Source: Bacteroidales bacterium UBA5072
GTDB taxonomy: Bacteria; Bacteroidota; Bacteroidia; Bacteroidales; UBA10428
NCBI GenBank assembly: GCA_002415855.1
Contig: DIAS01000126.1
Coordinates: 39,866-103,865, forward strand
Length of the DNA: 64,000 bases
Direction: 5' to 3'
A program made the position numbers and the translations under genes. Of the stretch, positions 17,659-25,561 are shown piece by piece (the stretch's first letter is position 1; each line of letters starts with the position of its first letter). The notes under the pieces were generated by a model. It searched no databases. It saw only the letters and a program-made list of their open reading frames with translations, and was not told the origin of the DNA.

Positions 17659-18381
17659 TCATGTGTTGAATTCCAGAATGAAATTCAGTCCCTTTAGTAC
17701 CAGTTCCGGAATTGCAAAGATGGTTCTTTTCAGTTCAGAAACAAAGAAACTGGCATCTCCTCCGGTAATGATGAATTTGCAGTCCGCATATTTTCCGGCG
17801 AAATCATCCATATACCCGTTGAGTTCATAGGCTATGCCCTGCTGAACTCCTGCTGCAATGGCCGTACGGGTGTCTGTTCCGAACTTCGGATAGCCGCTGT
17901 CGCGGTTCATGAGAGGCAACTTTGCGGTATATTCATGCAATGCCCTGAAACGTATCTGTAAACCTGGAGAGATATTCCCTCCTTGGTATTCCCCGTTTGC
18001 GCTGACAAAATCTATCGTGATGGCTGTTCCGGCATCAATTACCAGCAAGTTACTGCCCGGAAATAAATACCGGGCTCCGGCACAGGCAGCTATTCTGTCG
18101 CGCCCCAGGGTTTCGGGCGTTCTGTACTTAATCGTCAGGGGCAAGGGTGTGGTGTGATCGAGCAAGATCATTTTTTTAAACACTGTGGCATGGGCATTCA
18201 TTAAGGCAGGATATTCCGTGCTTACGGATGATACAATTGCCTTATCCGCATGTCTCCTGCTGATGATGTTGCCGAAGTCCACAGGGTCTTCCCTGGGGAA
18301 CCGGTAATTTTCGATGATTTCTCCCTGTTCAAACCAGGCAACTTTGATCAGGGTGTTGCCAATATCAGCTACCAGATTCAT
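17659..18381 (-). CDS. coaX: Type III pantothenate kinase
   Basis: A 240-residue ASKHA-fold kinase that phosphorylates pantothenate in the first step of coenzyme A synthesis. The P-loop-like ADIGNTLIKVAWF is at the N-terminus; GRDRIAACAGA and VIDAGTAITIDFV with GGNISPGLQIR complete the active site. An open frame extends to 18507, but the ATG at 18381 places D-I-G-N-T at the usual position and lies 20 bases after a predicted start of transcription from a perfect promoter. Confidence 0.93.
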   Translation of the reverse strand: MNLVADIGNTLIKVAWFEQGEIIENYRFPREDPVDFGNIISRRHADKAIVSSVSTEYPALMNAHATVFKKMILLDHTTPLPLTIKYRTPETLGRDRIAACAGARYLFPGSNLLVIDAGTAITIDFVSANGEYQGGNISPGLQIRFRALHEYTAKLPLMNRDSGYPKFGTDTRTAIAAGVQQGIAYELNGYMDDFAGKYADCKFIITGGDASFFVSELKRTIFAIPELVLKGLNFILEFNT

Positions 18382-18407
18382 GGTTCTGCTCTTTCCGATT
18401 TGCCTGT

Positions 18408-18438
18408 CAAAGTTATCGAATTGCTGATGCTTTTCAAA
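18408..18438 (-). promoter_or_regulatory. Promoter of coaX
   Basis: Read on the minus strand, TTTG (18438-18435) and TAACTTTG (18415-18408) are spaced by exactly 19 bases, a full match to the Bacteroidota consensus. Transcription would start near 18401, giving a 20-base leader and supporting the coaX start at 18381. It means coaX-lptC-CNNM-ppiD need not depend on the flippase promoter. Confidence 0.8.
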
Positions 18439-18478
18439 ATGTGAGAATTTACATACATGGTTCTGCCGGAAATCAAAA

Positions 18479-19921
18479 TTACTGATCAGGTGCAAGCAAG
18501 CCGGCAATTGACTTTAATTTTATCAATCCCAGGGCCATTGACAGCAATGCTGCCATAAGAAAATATAATCCTAGTGAATAGATCCAGAATACCGGCAGGT
18601 TGCTGATCAGCACACTGCCTGCCGCTACCAGGCTTATGAAAACGGCCAAACGTATCAGGAGCCTGAAGTCGGTCTTCAAGCGGAATATGCGTTTGACCAG
18701 GATGATCTGGTACAGTGAGGTAAAGAGCTGGGTTGCCATATTGGCAATGGCAGCGCCAATGACGCCGTATTTCCTGATCAGCACGACGTTCAGTGTAAGA
18801 TTTATCGATACTGCAATCAGGGCCATGGTATTGAGTTGAAAAAGACTTCCGTTGGCTGTCAGCAGCGTGCCAAATATATAAGTAATACACATGCCCAGGA
18901 AACTGAAGATAAGGATGCCAAATACCCTGGCAGAGTGCTGCACATGCTCGTTATAAAGGACATCAATGATATCGGAACGGTATGCCAGGCAGCCAAAGGT
19001 TATGGTAATGGCCGGAACCATAAGCAACATGAAGGAAAGACGCGTCAGGTTTTCTATGGATTCACCCTGCTTGATCATTTTTGAAAAAACCGGCAGGAGT
19101 ATCAGGGTAAACAGGTAACCGTAATTGGATAATATTTCGATGATCCTGAAACTCTGAGCGTAAATACCGGCCTGCTCCTTGCCGTTTACCAACATTTTAC
19201 CCAGCAGTACCGAATCGATCCTGAGGTACGCAGCCATCAGCAGTATGAGCATTGCATATGGAAGACTGCGGCGAAGCAGGGAACGATAATAGCGCAGATC
19301 AAACATGAAGCGGACAGGCTCTGTCTTCGAAAAAACCATGCTGAAAGCCAGGGCTGCCCCGATCAGGTAAGCAGCTGTTTGCGAATACACCAGCCATTCG
19401 ATCCTGAATACGTGTCGGGTCACAGGATCAAGTAGCAGGAAACCGCAAATAACAACTACAACAAAACGGTCCACTACCGAGATAATGCTGTCGGCCCTGA
19501 ACATGTGCATACCGCCGAGGTTTGCCCTGAAATAAAGAATGAAACTCGCCAGGAACTGATTAAAAAGCAAAACCAGCAGTAATTTATATTCTTCCGCCTG
19601 CCAGCCCATAAAATAGCCGACAAGGGAGCATACTGTGAAATAAATGATGCCCAGGATAATCTTTAAGGGAAGAACGGTAGAAAAATACCTGTTCAGGAGG
19701 TGGCTGTGACGGGCAATCTCTCGTCTGCTGAAGTTCTCGATGCCCAGGTCGAGCAGTATCTGAAAAATCAGGGAAAAATTAAGCAGGATGAAATAACTGC
19801 CATACTTGCTGGCCCCTACGGCATTTTGCACTCCGACATCAATGCCAAAGGCATAAATTGGCTTAATTAACAAATTTAGAAAAAGAAGGAGGGCAAGATT
19901 CGTGACAAATTTCCTTTTCAA
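18479..19921 (-). CDS. Oligosaccharide flippase family protein (MOP superfamily)
   Basis: A 480-residue hydrophobic protein with about 12-14 predicted membrane helices and the MOP-superfamily N-terminal pattern (N-L-L-I-K-P-I-Y, then GASKYGSYFILLNF and L-G-I-E-N-F-S-R-R-E-I). Members move lipid-linked oligosaccharides across the inner membrane for capsule, exopolysaccharide or O-antigen. No glycosyltransferase cluster surrounds it, so the substrate is unknown. It is divergent from rnhB and 97 bases upstream of coaX. Confidence 0.85.
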   Translation of the reverse strand: MKRKFVTNLALLLFLNLLIKPIYAFGIDVGVQNAVGASKYGSYFILLNFSLIFQILLDLGIENFSRREIARHSHLLNRYFSTVLPLKIILGIIYFTVCSLVGYFMGWQAEEYKLLLVLLFNQFLASFILYFRANLGGMHMFRADSIISVVDRFVVVVICGFLLLDPVTRHVFRIEWLVYSQTAAYLIGAALAFSMVFSKTEPVRFMFDLRYYRSLLRRSLPYAMLILLMAAYLRIDSVLLGKMLVNGKEQAGIYAQSFRIIEILSNYGYLFTLILLPVFSKMIKQGESIENLTRLSFMLLMVPAITITFGCLAYRSDIIDVLYNEHVQHSARVFGILIFSFLGMCITYIFGTLLTANGSLFQLNTMALIAVSINLTLNVVLIRKYGVIGAAIANMATQLFTSLYQIILVKRIFRLKTDFRLLIRLAVFISLVAAGSVLISNLPVFWIYSLGLYFLMAALLSMALGLIKLKSIAGLLAPDQ

Positions 19922-19945
19922 AGCAACTGAAAATTATTTTCTTTA

Positions 19946-19953
19946 CAAAGGTA
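19946..19953 (-). promoter_or_regulatory. -7 element of flippase promoter
   Basis: On the minus strand this reads TACCTTTG, a full match to TAnnTTTG, 25 bases before the flippase ATG. No clear -33 box is seen at 19-base spacing. Confidence 0.5.
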
Positions 19954-19996
19954 GGAAGTTTTAAATATTCTGCGTGAACTAATACCCAATATTGGA

Positions 19997-20596
19997 TTGC
20001 TGAAGAGTTTTCACAAATCCGGAATTTATGAGGCTGGCTGTGACGAAGCCGGAAGGGGTTGCCTGGCGGGACCGGTATTTGCGGCTGCCGTGGTGCTGCC
20101 CTGGAATTTCAGGCATGAACTGCTTAACGATTCCAAGCAAATAAGCGCCCGGGTCCGAGACAGTTTGCGAAAGGTCATTGAGAAAGAGTCACTGGCCTGG
20201 TCTGTGGCATGGCTGGATAATGAAAGGATCGATGAACTGAACATCCTCCGGGCTTCTATCTTCGCGATGCACAAAGCCTTGGATCAGCTAAAGATCCGGC
20301 CCGCGCATATCCTGGTCGACGGGAATCGCTTTTATCCTTATCATGAGATACCCCACCTGTGCGTAGTGAAAGGAGATGCCACCTATGCTTCCATTGCCGC
20401 GGCATCGGTACTGGCCAAGACCTGGCGTGACGAATACATGGTCTCCCTGCACAAGGAATTCAGTTATTACGGATGGGACCGGAACAAGGGTTACCCCACT
20501 GAAGAGCACCGCACTGCAATTCATAAATTCGGCATTTCGCCTTACCACCGAAAAAGTTTTTCGCTTTTTCGGAAGCAGCTTGAATTAAATTTTTGA
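19997..20596 (+). CDS. rnhB: Ribonuclease HII
   Basis: A 199-residue type 2 RNase H that removes ribonucleotides and RNA primers from DNA. The DEAGRG motif with the first catalytic acids is at residues 16-21, followed by CLAGPVFAAAVVLP; I-L-V-D-G-N and KGDATYASIAAASVLAK give further active-site acids, and the Y-G-W-D-x-N-K-G-Y-P-T-x-E-H motif is present. The start is taken as TTG 19997 because no in-frame ATG gives a family-typical N-terminus. It diverges from the flippase gene. Confidence 0.94.
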   Translation: MLKSFHKSGIYEAGCDEAGRGCLAGPVFAAAVVLPWNFRHELLNDSKQISARVRDSLRKVIEKESLAWSVAWLDNERIDELNILRASIFAMHKALDQLKIRPAHILVDGNRFYPYHEIPHLCVVKGDATYASIAAASVLAKTWRDEYMVSLHKEFSYYGWDRNKGYPTEEHRTAIHKFGISPYHRKSFSLFRKQLELNF

Positions 20597-20633
20597 TTTT
20601 TGCATAATTAATATCAACCGTAAATTTTCAACT

Positions 20634-22787
20634 ATGAAAAAACTTTTATGCCTTGTAATAGGTTTGTTGATGGCCTTCCAGTTTAGTCTTAAGGCCGATG
20701 AGGGGATGTGGCTTTTACCGCTTCTTCAGAAGTTAAACATAGATACCATGCATTCCCTGGGTCTTAAACTTTCTGCTGAAGATATATACAGTATCAACCA
20801 GGGCAGTCTTAAGGATGCAATCGTTATCTTCGGCGGTGGTTGTACAGGAGAGATCGTGTCGGAGGAGGGCTTGTTGCTGACCAACCATCATTGCGGTTAT
20901 GATGCCATACAAAACCACAGTTCAGTTGACCATAACTACCTCGAAGATGGTTTCTGGGCGATGGACCGAAAAGAAGAACTGACCAATCCCCGGCTTTCCG
21001 TTACTTTTCTTGTGAGGGTTGAAGATGTTACCGATGCTGTTGTTCAGGAGCTATCGGATACAATAAATGAAACCAAAAGAAATCAGATCATTTCCCAGAT
21101 TTCAGATTCCATAGTGAAAGCAGCCATAGACGGAACACATTACGAAGCCTCCGTGGAATCACTGTTCGGAGGGAACAATTTCTACCTCTTTGTGTATGAG
21201 GTTTATCAGGATGTAAGACTCGTCGGTACTCCTCCTTCATCGATCGGCAAATTCGGATATGATACCGATAATTGGATGTGGCCGCGTCATACGGGTGATT
21301 TCAGTGTATTCAGGGTATACAGCGGACCTGATGGAAAACCGGCCAAATACAGCCCCGACAACATTCCCCTGAAACCCCGGCATTCCCTTCCGATTTCGCT
21401 GAAGGGACTTAAAACTGATGACTTTGCCATGGTCATGGGTTATCCGGGTTCAACAGACCGGTATATGACATCATTTGAGATCAAGGAACTCGTCGAAATT
21501 ACAAATCCCAATCGAATAAAGATCAGGGGATTGCGACAGGATATCCTGTTGAAGGACATGATGGCTGACCAAAAAGTAAATATACAGTATGCTTCCAAAT
21601 ATTCCGGATCATCCAATTACTGGAAGTATTCCATTGGCCAGAACCAGGGCCTTAAAAAACTGCATATTCAGGAAAACAAGGAACTACAGGAAAAAGAGTT
21701 TACCAATTGGGTGAATGCCGATGAACAACGTAAAGAAAAATACGGTCCGGCCCTTGACCTGATCCGAAGTTCTTTCGAGAAAAGGGCAAAATTCGCGCAC
21801 GTATTTCAATATACCTATGAATGTTTCTTTAGTTCAGCAGAATTAATTGCAATCGCTCTCAGGGCAAACGGTCTATACAATGCAATGCTTCGGGAACCTG
21901 AGAATCAGGACCTGATTGATTCACTGGCCCGGCTTTATAAAACAAGGTGGGAGGATTTCAACGAAGAATACAATGCTGCCACTGATATGAAAGTAATTCC
22001 CGCAATTTTGCAATTATACAGCGATAATGTGCCTGAAGAATTCCACCCGGGAATTTATGACCTGATCAAAACCAAATATAAGAATGATTTCAACCGTTAT
22101 ACAAAGGACCTGTTTGCAAAATCAATATTTGCCGATAAACAGCGGTTTGAGATTTTCATCCAACATCCTACAGCCAAAGTACTGCAAAAGGATCCCGTTT
22201 TCCAGGCCGCACAATCAATCCTGGAGGTCTACAGAAGCGTATATATGCAGCAATCGGCCTTTGATGAGGATTTTGAAAGAGGACACAGGCTTTATATCGC
22301 CGGATTGCTCGAGATGAATCCCGGCAAGGTCAGCTATCCCGATGCCAATTTCACCATGCGATTGACTTATGGTACAGTTCAGGATTATTATCCGCGTGAT
22401 GCAGTTCATTATGACTATTTTACAACCCTCGACGGTGTCATGGAAAAAGAAGACCCGGATAACTGGGAGTTTGTAGTTCCCCAGAAGCTTAAAGATTTAT
22501 ACAACAGCAAGGATTTCGGTCGTTATGGCATGAATGGAAGGATGCCCGTATGCTTTATCACCAACAACGACATCACAGGTGGCAATTCGGGAAGTCCCGT
22601 AATCGACGGAGAAGGCAATCTGGTCGGACTGGCCTTTGATGGCAACTGGGAGGCCATGAGCGGTGATGTTGTTTTTGAACCGGCTTTGCAGCGGTGCATT
22701 TGTGTGGATATCCGGTATGTGCTGTTTGTCATGGACAAATATGCCGGAGCATCCCATCTGGTAAATGAAATGAAGATTGTGATGTAA
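20634..22787 (+). CDS. S46 family dipeptidyl-peptidase, DPP7-like
   Basis: A 717-residue secreted serine peptidase with a signal peptide (about 1-20). Chymotrypsin-fold catalytic segments: LTNHHCGYD (His at 85-86) and GGNSGSPVIDG with Ser652. DPP7 and DPP11 of Porphyromonas remove dipeptides from peptide N-termini in the periplasm for amino-acid nutrition. The residue 18 after the serine, which is Gly in DPP7 (hydrophobic P1) and Arg in DPP11 (acidic P1), is Gly here (F-D-G-N-W-E), favouring DPP7-type specificity. It stands alone between rnhB and marC. Confidence 0.93.
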   Translation: MKKLLCLVIGLLMAFQFSLKADEGMWLLPLLQKLNIDTMHSLGLKLSAEDIYSINQGSLKDAIVIFGGGCTGEIVSEEGLLLTNHHCGYDAIQNHSSVDHNYLEDGFWAMDRKEELTNPRLSVTFLVRVEDVTDAVVQELSDTINETKRNQIISQISDSIVKAAIDGTHYEASVESLFGGNNFYLFVYEVYQDVRLVGTPPSSIGKFGYDTDNWMWPRHTGDFSVFRVYSGPDGKPAKYSPDNIPLKPRHSLPISLKGLKTDDFAMVMGYPGSTDRYMTSFEIKELVEITNPNRIKIRGLRQDILLKDMMADQKVNIQYASKYSGSSNYWKYSIGQNQGLKKLHIQENKELQEKEFTNWVNADEQRKEKYGPALDLIRSSFEKRAKFAHVFQYTYECFFSSAELIAIALRANGLYNAMLREPENQDLIDSLARLYKTRWEDFNEEYNAATDMKVIPAILQLYSDNVPEEFHPGIYDLIKTKYKNDFNRYTKDLFAKSIFADKQRFEIFIQHPTAKVLQKDPVFQAAQSILEVYRSVYMQQSAFDEDFERGHRLYIAGLLEMNPGKVSYPDANFTMRLTYGTVQDYYPRDAVHYDYFTTLDGVMEKEDPDNWEFVVPQKLKDLYNSKDFGRYGMNGRMPVCFITNNDITGGNSGSPVIDGEGNLVGLAFDGNWEAMSGDVVFEPALQRCICVDIRYVLFVMDKYAGASHLVNEMKIVM

Positions 22788-22826
22788 TTTACGGGATATA
22801 CCAAGTGGTATACCAACAGAAAACTT

Positions 22827-23411
22827 ATGCAGGTCAGAATCATTGATATTATCTCGGTTTTCATGGTGCTTTTTGCTGTAATTGATATTACGGGCGCCAT
22901 TCCCTATATTCTGGAGCTTAAAAGGAAATCGGGTGATATCGATGCCGGAAAGGCTACCTTGGTTGCCTATGCTATCCTGTTGCTGTTCCTGTTCATCGGG
23001 GAGCCTTTTCTGCAGTTGTTCGGTGTTGATATTTCTTCGTTCGCTATTGCAGGATCATTCGTACTGTTATTTCTCGGATTGGAAATGGTTCTGGGTATAG
23101 AATTTTTCAAGTATGAGACACTGAAGCACTCATCCATATTTCCACTGGCTTTCCCGTTGATCGCAGGCGCCGGAAGCATGACGACCATTATTTCGCTAAA
23201 GGCGGCGTACAGCATGTGGACCATATTTTTTGCCCTGAGCCTCAACATGATCCTGGTGTATGTGGTACTGAAAGCAACCAGGCTGGTGGAAAAGATCCTC
23301 GGACCAACAGGTATTCTTATTCTCACCAAGGTATTCGGGATCATCCTGCTGGCAATAGCCATCCGGTTGTTCCTTTCGAATACAGGCATACATTTGCCCA
23401 ATGTCCCATAA
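22827..23411 (+). CDS. MarC family integral membrane protein
   Basis: A 194-residue protein with six predicted membrane helices of the MarC/UPF0056 family (AVIDITGAIPYILEL near the N-terminus; FPLAFPLIAGAGSMTTII in the middle, matching the family's P-L-x-x-G-P-G-x-x-T). The family's function is unknown; the early link to multiple antibiotic resistance was withdrawn. Its end overlaps the rnhA start by 11 bases, so the two are probably cotranscribed and translationally coupled. Confidence 0.88.
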   Translation: MQVRIIDIISVFMVLFAVIDITGAIPYILELKRKSGDIDAGKATLVAYAILLLFLFIGEPFLQLFGVDISSFAIAGSFVLLFLGLEMVLGIEFFKYETLKHSSIFPLAFPLIAGAGSMTTIISLKAAYSMWTIFFALSLNMILVYVVLKATRLVEKILGPTGILILTKVFGIILLAIAIRLFLSNTGIHLPNVP

Positions 23412-23859
23412 AATCACACTGTATTCCGACGGGGCCGCGAGTGGTAATCCCGGCCCCGGCGGATTTGGCGTAGTACTGATTTCAGGTAACCACCGCAAGG
23501 AAATCTCCGAAGGCTACAAAATGACCACTAATAACAGGATGGAGTTGCTGGCCGTAATCAGGGGTCTCGAAGCGCTGAAAGCCGGTAATTGTCAGGTAAC
23601 CGTTTATACCGATTCACGGTATGTTGCCGATGCGGTTGAGAAAGGCTGGGTTTTCACGTGGGAAAGGAAAGACTTTAAAGGCAAGAAAAATACAGATCTG
23701 TGGAGAAGATTCTTAAGGGTTTACAGAAAACATCAGGTTCAAATGGTCTGGATAAAGGGTCATGCTTCCATCCCGGAAAATGAAAGATGTGATTCCTTGG
23801 CGGTTAAAGCTTCACAGGGCATTGATCTCTTAACGGATCAAGGGTATATCGCCGGGTAA
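23401..23859 (+). CDS. rnhA: Ribonuclease HI
   Basis: A 152-residue type 1 RNase H that degrades RNA in RNA-DNA hybrids. The four catalytic acids are visible: Asp in LYSDGAASGNPGPGG, Glu in TTNNRMELLA, Asp in VYTDSRYV and Asp in NERCDSLAV; the basic handle region W-E-R-K-D-F-K-G-K-K-N is present. It overlaps marC by 11 bases. The window also carries rnhB. Confidence 0.96.
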   Translation: MSHKITLYSDGAASGNPGPGGFGVVLISGNHRKEISEGYKMTTNNRMELLAVIRGLEALKAGNCQVTVYTDSRYVADAVEKGWVFTWERKDFKGKKNTDLWRRFLRVYRKHQVQMVWIKGHASIPENERCDSLAVKASQGIDLLTDQGYIAG

Positions 23860-23928
23860 ATTCTTGCTCCCCTCTGAAACAATCTGCTGTAAAAATTCGT
23901 TTTATCAGCAGCATGTAATCCCGCAAAA

Positions 23929-24501
23929 ATGAAGGATCAGAAGGAGGCAGAACAATACCACTTAACCCATTCGCATTTGGAAAATAATACCATATTACAC
24001 TTTGAAGGCATCATTCAATACGAGACAATTGGGGAGCTGATACATACCTTTAAGCAAAGAATCCATGCCATAGGTGTTCAGGTGGGAACTTATAAAAGAA
24101 TTCTGCTTGTGATGATCGAGGTGCTGGAAAACATCATGAAGCACAGTGAGGGTTGTCCGGAGAAATCCCGTGAAGGTCATCAGAACCCCGTGCCGGTCTT
24201 CTCTATCAGAAAATCTGACAACCAGTTTGTCGTTATTTCTTCCAACCCGATCAAAGGGATAAATATCCAGGCTTTCAAGAACCAGCTCGATTTTCTGAAC
24301 ACACTTGACCAGCAGGGCCTGAAAGAATTCTATAAAAGGACCATTACCAACGGCCTTTTTACAAATCGGGGCGGTGCTGGACTTGGTCTCATCGAAATTG
24401 CCAAAATATCCGGTAACAGGATAATTTATGCTTTCGAGCCGGTTGATGAGCATTGCTACCGGTTCGATATGACCGTAACAATTAATGATTCAAAAAATTA
24501 A
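23929..24501 (+). CDS. SiaB-like protein kinase (HATPase fold)
   Basis: A 190-residue protein resembling SiaB, the GHKL-fold Ser/Thr kinase of the SiaABCD module. The ATP-binding N-box is L-V-M-I-E-V-L-E-N-I-M-K-H-S (residues about 60-73) and a G-box-like N-R-G-G-A-G-L-G-L lies near residue 145. In Pseudomonas SiaB phosphorylates SiaC, controlling the diguanylate cyclase SiaD. The next gene, 18 bases on, is a SiaC homologue, so the kinase-substrate pair is intact, but neither a SiaA phosphatase nor a SiaD cyclase is nearby. Confidence 0.85.
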   Translation: MKDQKEAEQYHLTHSHLENNTILHFEGIIQYETIGELIHTFKQRIHAIGVQVGTYKRILLVMIEVLENIMKHSEGCPEKSREGHQNPVPVFSIRKSDNQFVVISSNPIKGINIQAFKNQLDFLNTLDQQGLKEFYKRTITNGLFTNRGGAGLGLIEIAKISGNRIIYAFEPVDEHCYRFDMTVTINDSKN

Positions 24502-24519
24502 CTGATTTATATCTGCAGC

Positions 24520-24918
24520 ATGCTACCTTTTTATTCCGGAGCCTCCGATTCAGCACCGAAAGCCGAATTCAGCCACCATACCGGATTATTTGAACTTACC
24601 GGCGTTTCGCGTCCTGAAAATGTTTCGGCTTTTTATAGCCAGCTGATCGACTGGCTCAGGACATTTGAACAGGAATGTCGTAAATCCGGGAAATGGCTCT
24701 CACCGGCCATTACAGTGAATTTTAAACTCACTTATTGCAATTCTGCCTCATCAAAGTACATCTACCAGATGCTCGAAATCATTACCTCCTGGAAAGAATT
24801 CGGGATAAATCCTGTAATAAACTGGTATTACGATGAAAGTGATGATAAAATGCGTGACGACGGGCAGGACCTTTCGGATGCCCTGGAATATGATTTCAAT
24901 TATTTCGCGTTGGAATAA
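24520..24918 (+). CDS. SiaC-like regulatory phosphoprotein (DUF1987)
   Basis: A 132-residue protein of the DUF1987/SiaC family. The conserved core F-K-L-T-Y-C-N-S-A-S-S-K-Y-I (about 68-81) holds the phosphoacceptor region; the Pseudomonas protein uses Thr68, whereas here the equivalent stretch offers only serines. The acidic C-terminal half with NWYYDESDDKMRDDG is typical. It partners the upstream SiaB-like kinase; its target protein is unknown in the absence of a GGDEF cyclase. Confidence 0.85.
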   Translation: MLPFYSGASDSAPKAEFSHHTGLFELTGVSRPENVSAFYSQLIDWLRTFEQECRKSGKWLSPAITVNFKLTYCNSASSKYIYQMLEIITSWKEFGINPVINWYYDESDDKMRDDGQDLSDALEYDFNYFALE

Positions 24919-24928
24919 AATACAAAAC

Positions 24929-25336
24929 TCAGCGAGCCGCTATCTGATCTTCCCGGTACAGGATATTCCATTCACTGAGCACATTCACGGCATGTTTGAC
25001 CTCACGCCTGCAGTCATCGTCTGACAGATAATACTTTTTGCTGAATGTATCAACAATATATTCTATCCGCTGCTTCCGGAAGGCAGCCATGATAAGATCT
25101 GCGTAAAAATCAGTGAACTGATGCTTGACATCCAAACCTTCCTTGTCCTTGGCAAATACAATTACCTCTCCGTTTGACATCCGCTTGATTTTGCATTCGG
25201 GATTGAGTTTGATGCTGCCCCCGTAAAACGACTTGGGTGAATTCCCGGCTTCTGCGGCCATTACAACTACCATCAGCAACACCAGGATTGCTGAAAGCCG
25301 TAAAGGCAGAACTGGTAAAATGGTCTTGGTCTTCAT
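24929..25336 (-). CDS. Secreted small protein with PqqD-like pattern
   Basis: A 135-residue protein with a clear signal peptide (about 1-30, ending A-E-A-G). The mature part reads like the PqqD winged-helix fold: I-K-L-N-P-E-C-K-I-K-R-M and E-V-I-V-F (strands), F-Y-A-D-L-I-M-A-A-F (helix), I-E-Y-I-V-D-T-F-S-K-K-Y, then D-D-D-C-R-R-E-V-K-H-A-V-N-V-L-S-E-W-N-I-L. PqqD proteins normally act in the cytosol as peptide chaperones for radical-SAM enzymes; export is unusual. No radical-SAM gene or precursor peptide is nearby. The fold assignment is by eye only. Confidence 0.55.
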   Translation of the reverse strand: MKTKTILPVLPLRLSAILVLLMVVVMAAEAGNSPKSFYGGSIKLNPECKIKRMSNGEVIVFAKDKEGLDVKHQFTDFYADLIMAAFRKQRIEYIVDTFSKKYYLSDDDCRREVKHAVNVLSEWNILYREDQIAAR

Positions 25337-25561
25337 AGAGAGAGATTTTTATACTAACAGAAAAACTACAGGAATGTTTATCTGCCAAAATAAAAACGCT
25401 GAAATCAGGGTTTAATTGTATATAATAAAAGTGATCAAAGATATAAAACGATGGTTAAAAAATCAATTTTTGTTGATAAAACAGCAAAATTCATACACCA
25501 AATTTAAGATGGAAAAATGTTGCAAATAACCATAAATTGAGATAGATTAAGACGATATTTT
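25337..25561. other. AT-rich intergenic region upstream of the glycosyltransferase operon
   Basis: These 225 bases separate two divergent units. They are markedly AT-rich and should hold the promoter of the four-gene glycoside operon, but I find no full TAnnTTTG element in the forward direction. A TGGAAA...TTGCA stretch near 25510 resembles a sigma-54 site but has the wrong GG-GC spacing. No convincing small gene or RNA was seen. Confidence 0.4.

Noticed and set aside
18382..18507. Upstream extension of coaX by 42 codons
   Set aside because: The added residues do not resemble CoaX, and the perfect promoter lies inside the extension.
23860..23928. Possible terminator or regulatory RNA between rnhA and the SiaB-like gene
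   Set aside because: No stable stem with a T run could be found by eye; the 69 bases appear to be an ordinary spacer.
25451..25507. 18-codon open frame (MVKKSIFV...) in the AT-rich intergenic region
   Set aside because: Too short, no promoter or terminator around it, and its AT-rich composition makes a chance frame likely.
25510..25524. Sigma-54-like element (TGG-A-A-A ... TTGCA) before the glycosyltransferase operon
   Set aside because: The GG and GC pairs are separated by 9 bases instead of the required 10, and the conserved C residues of the -24 box are missing.
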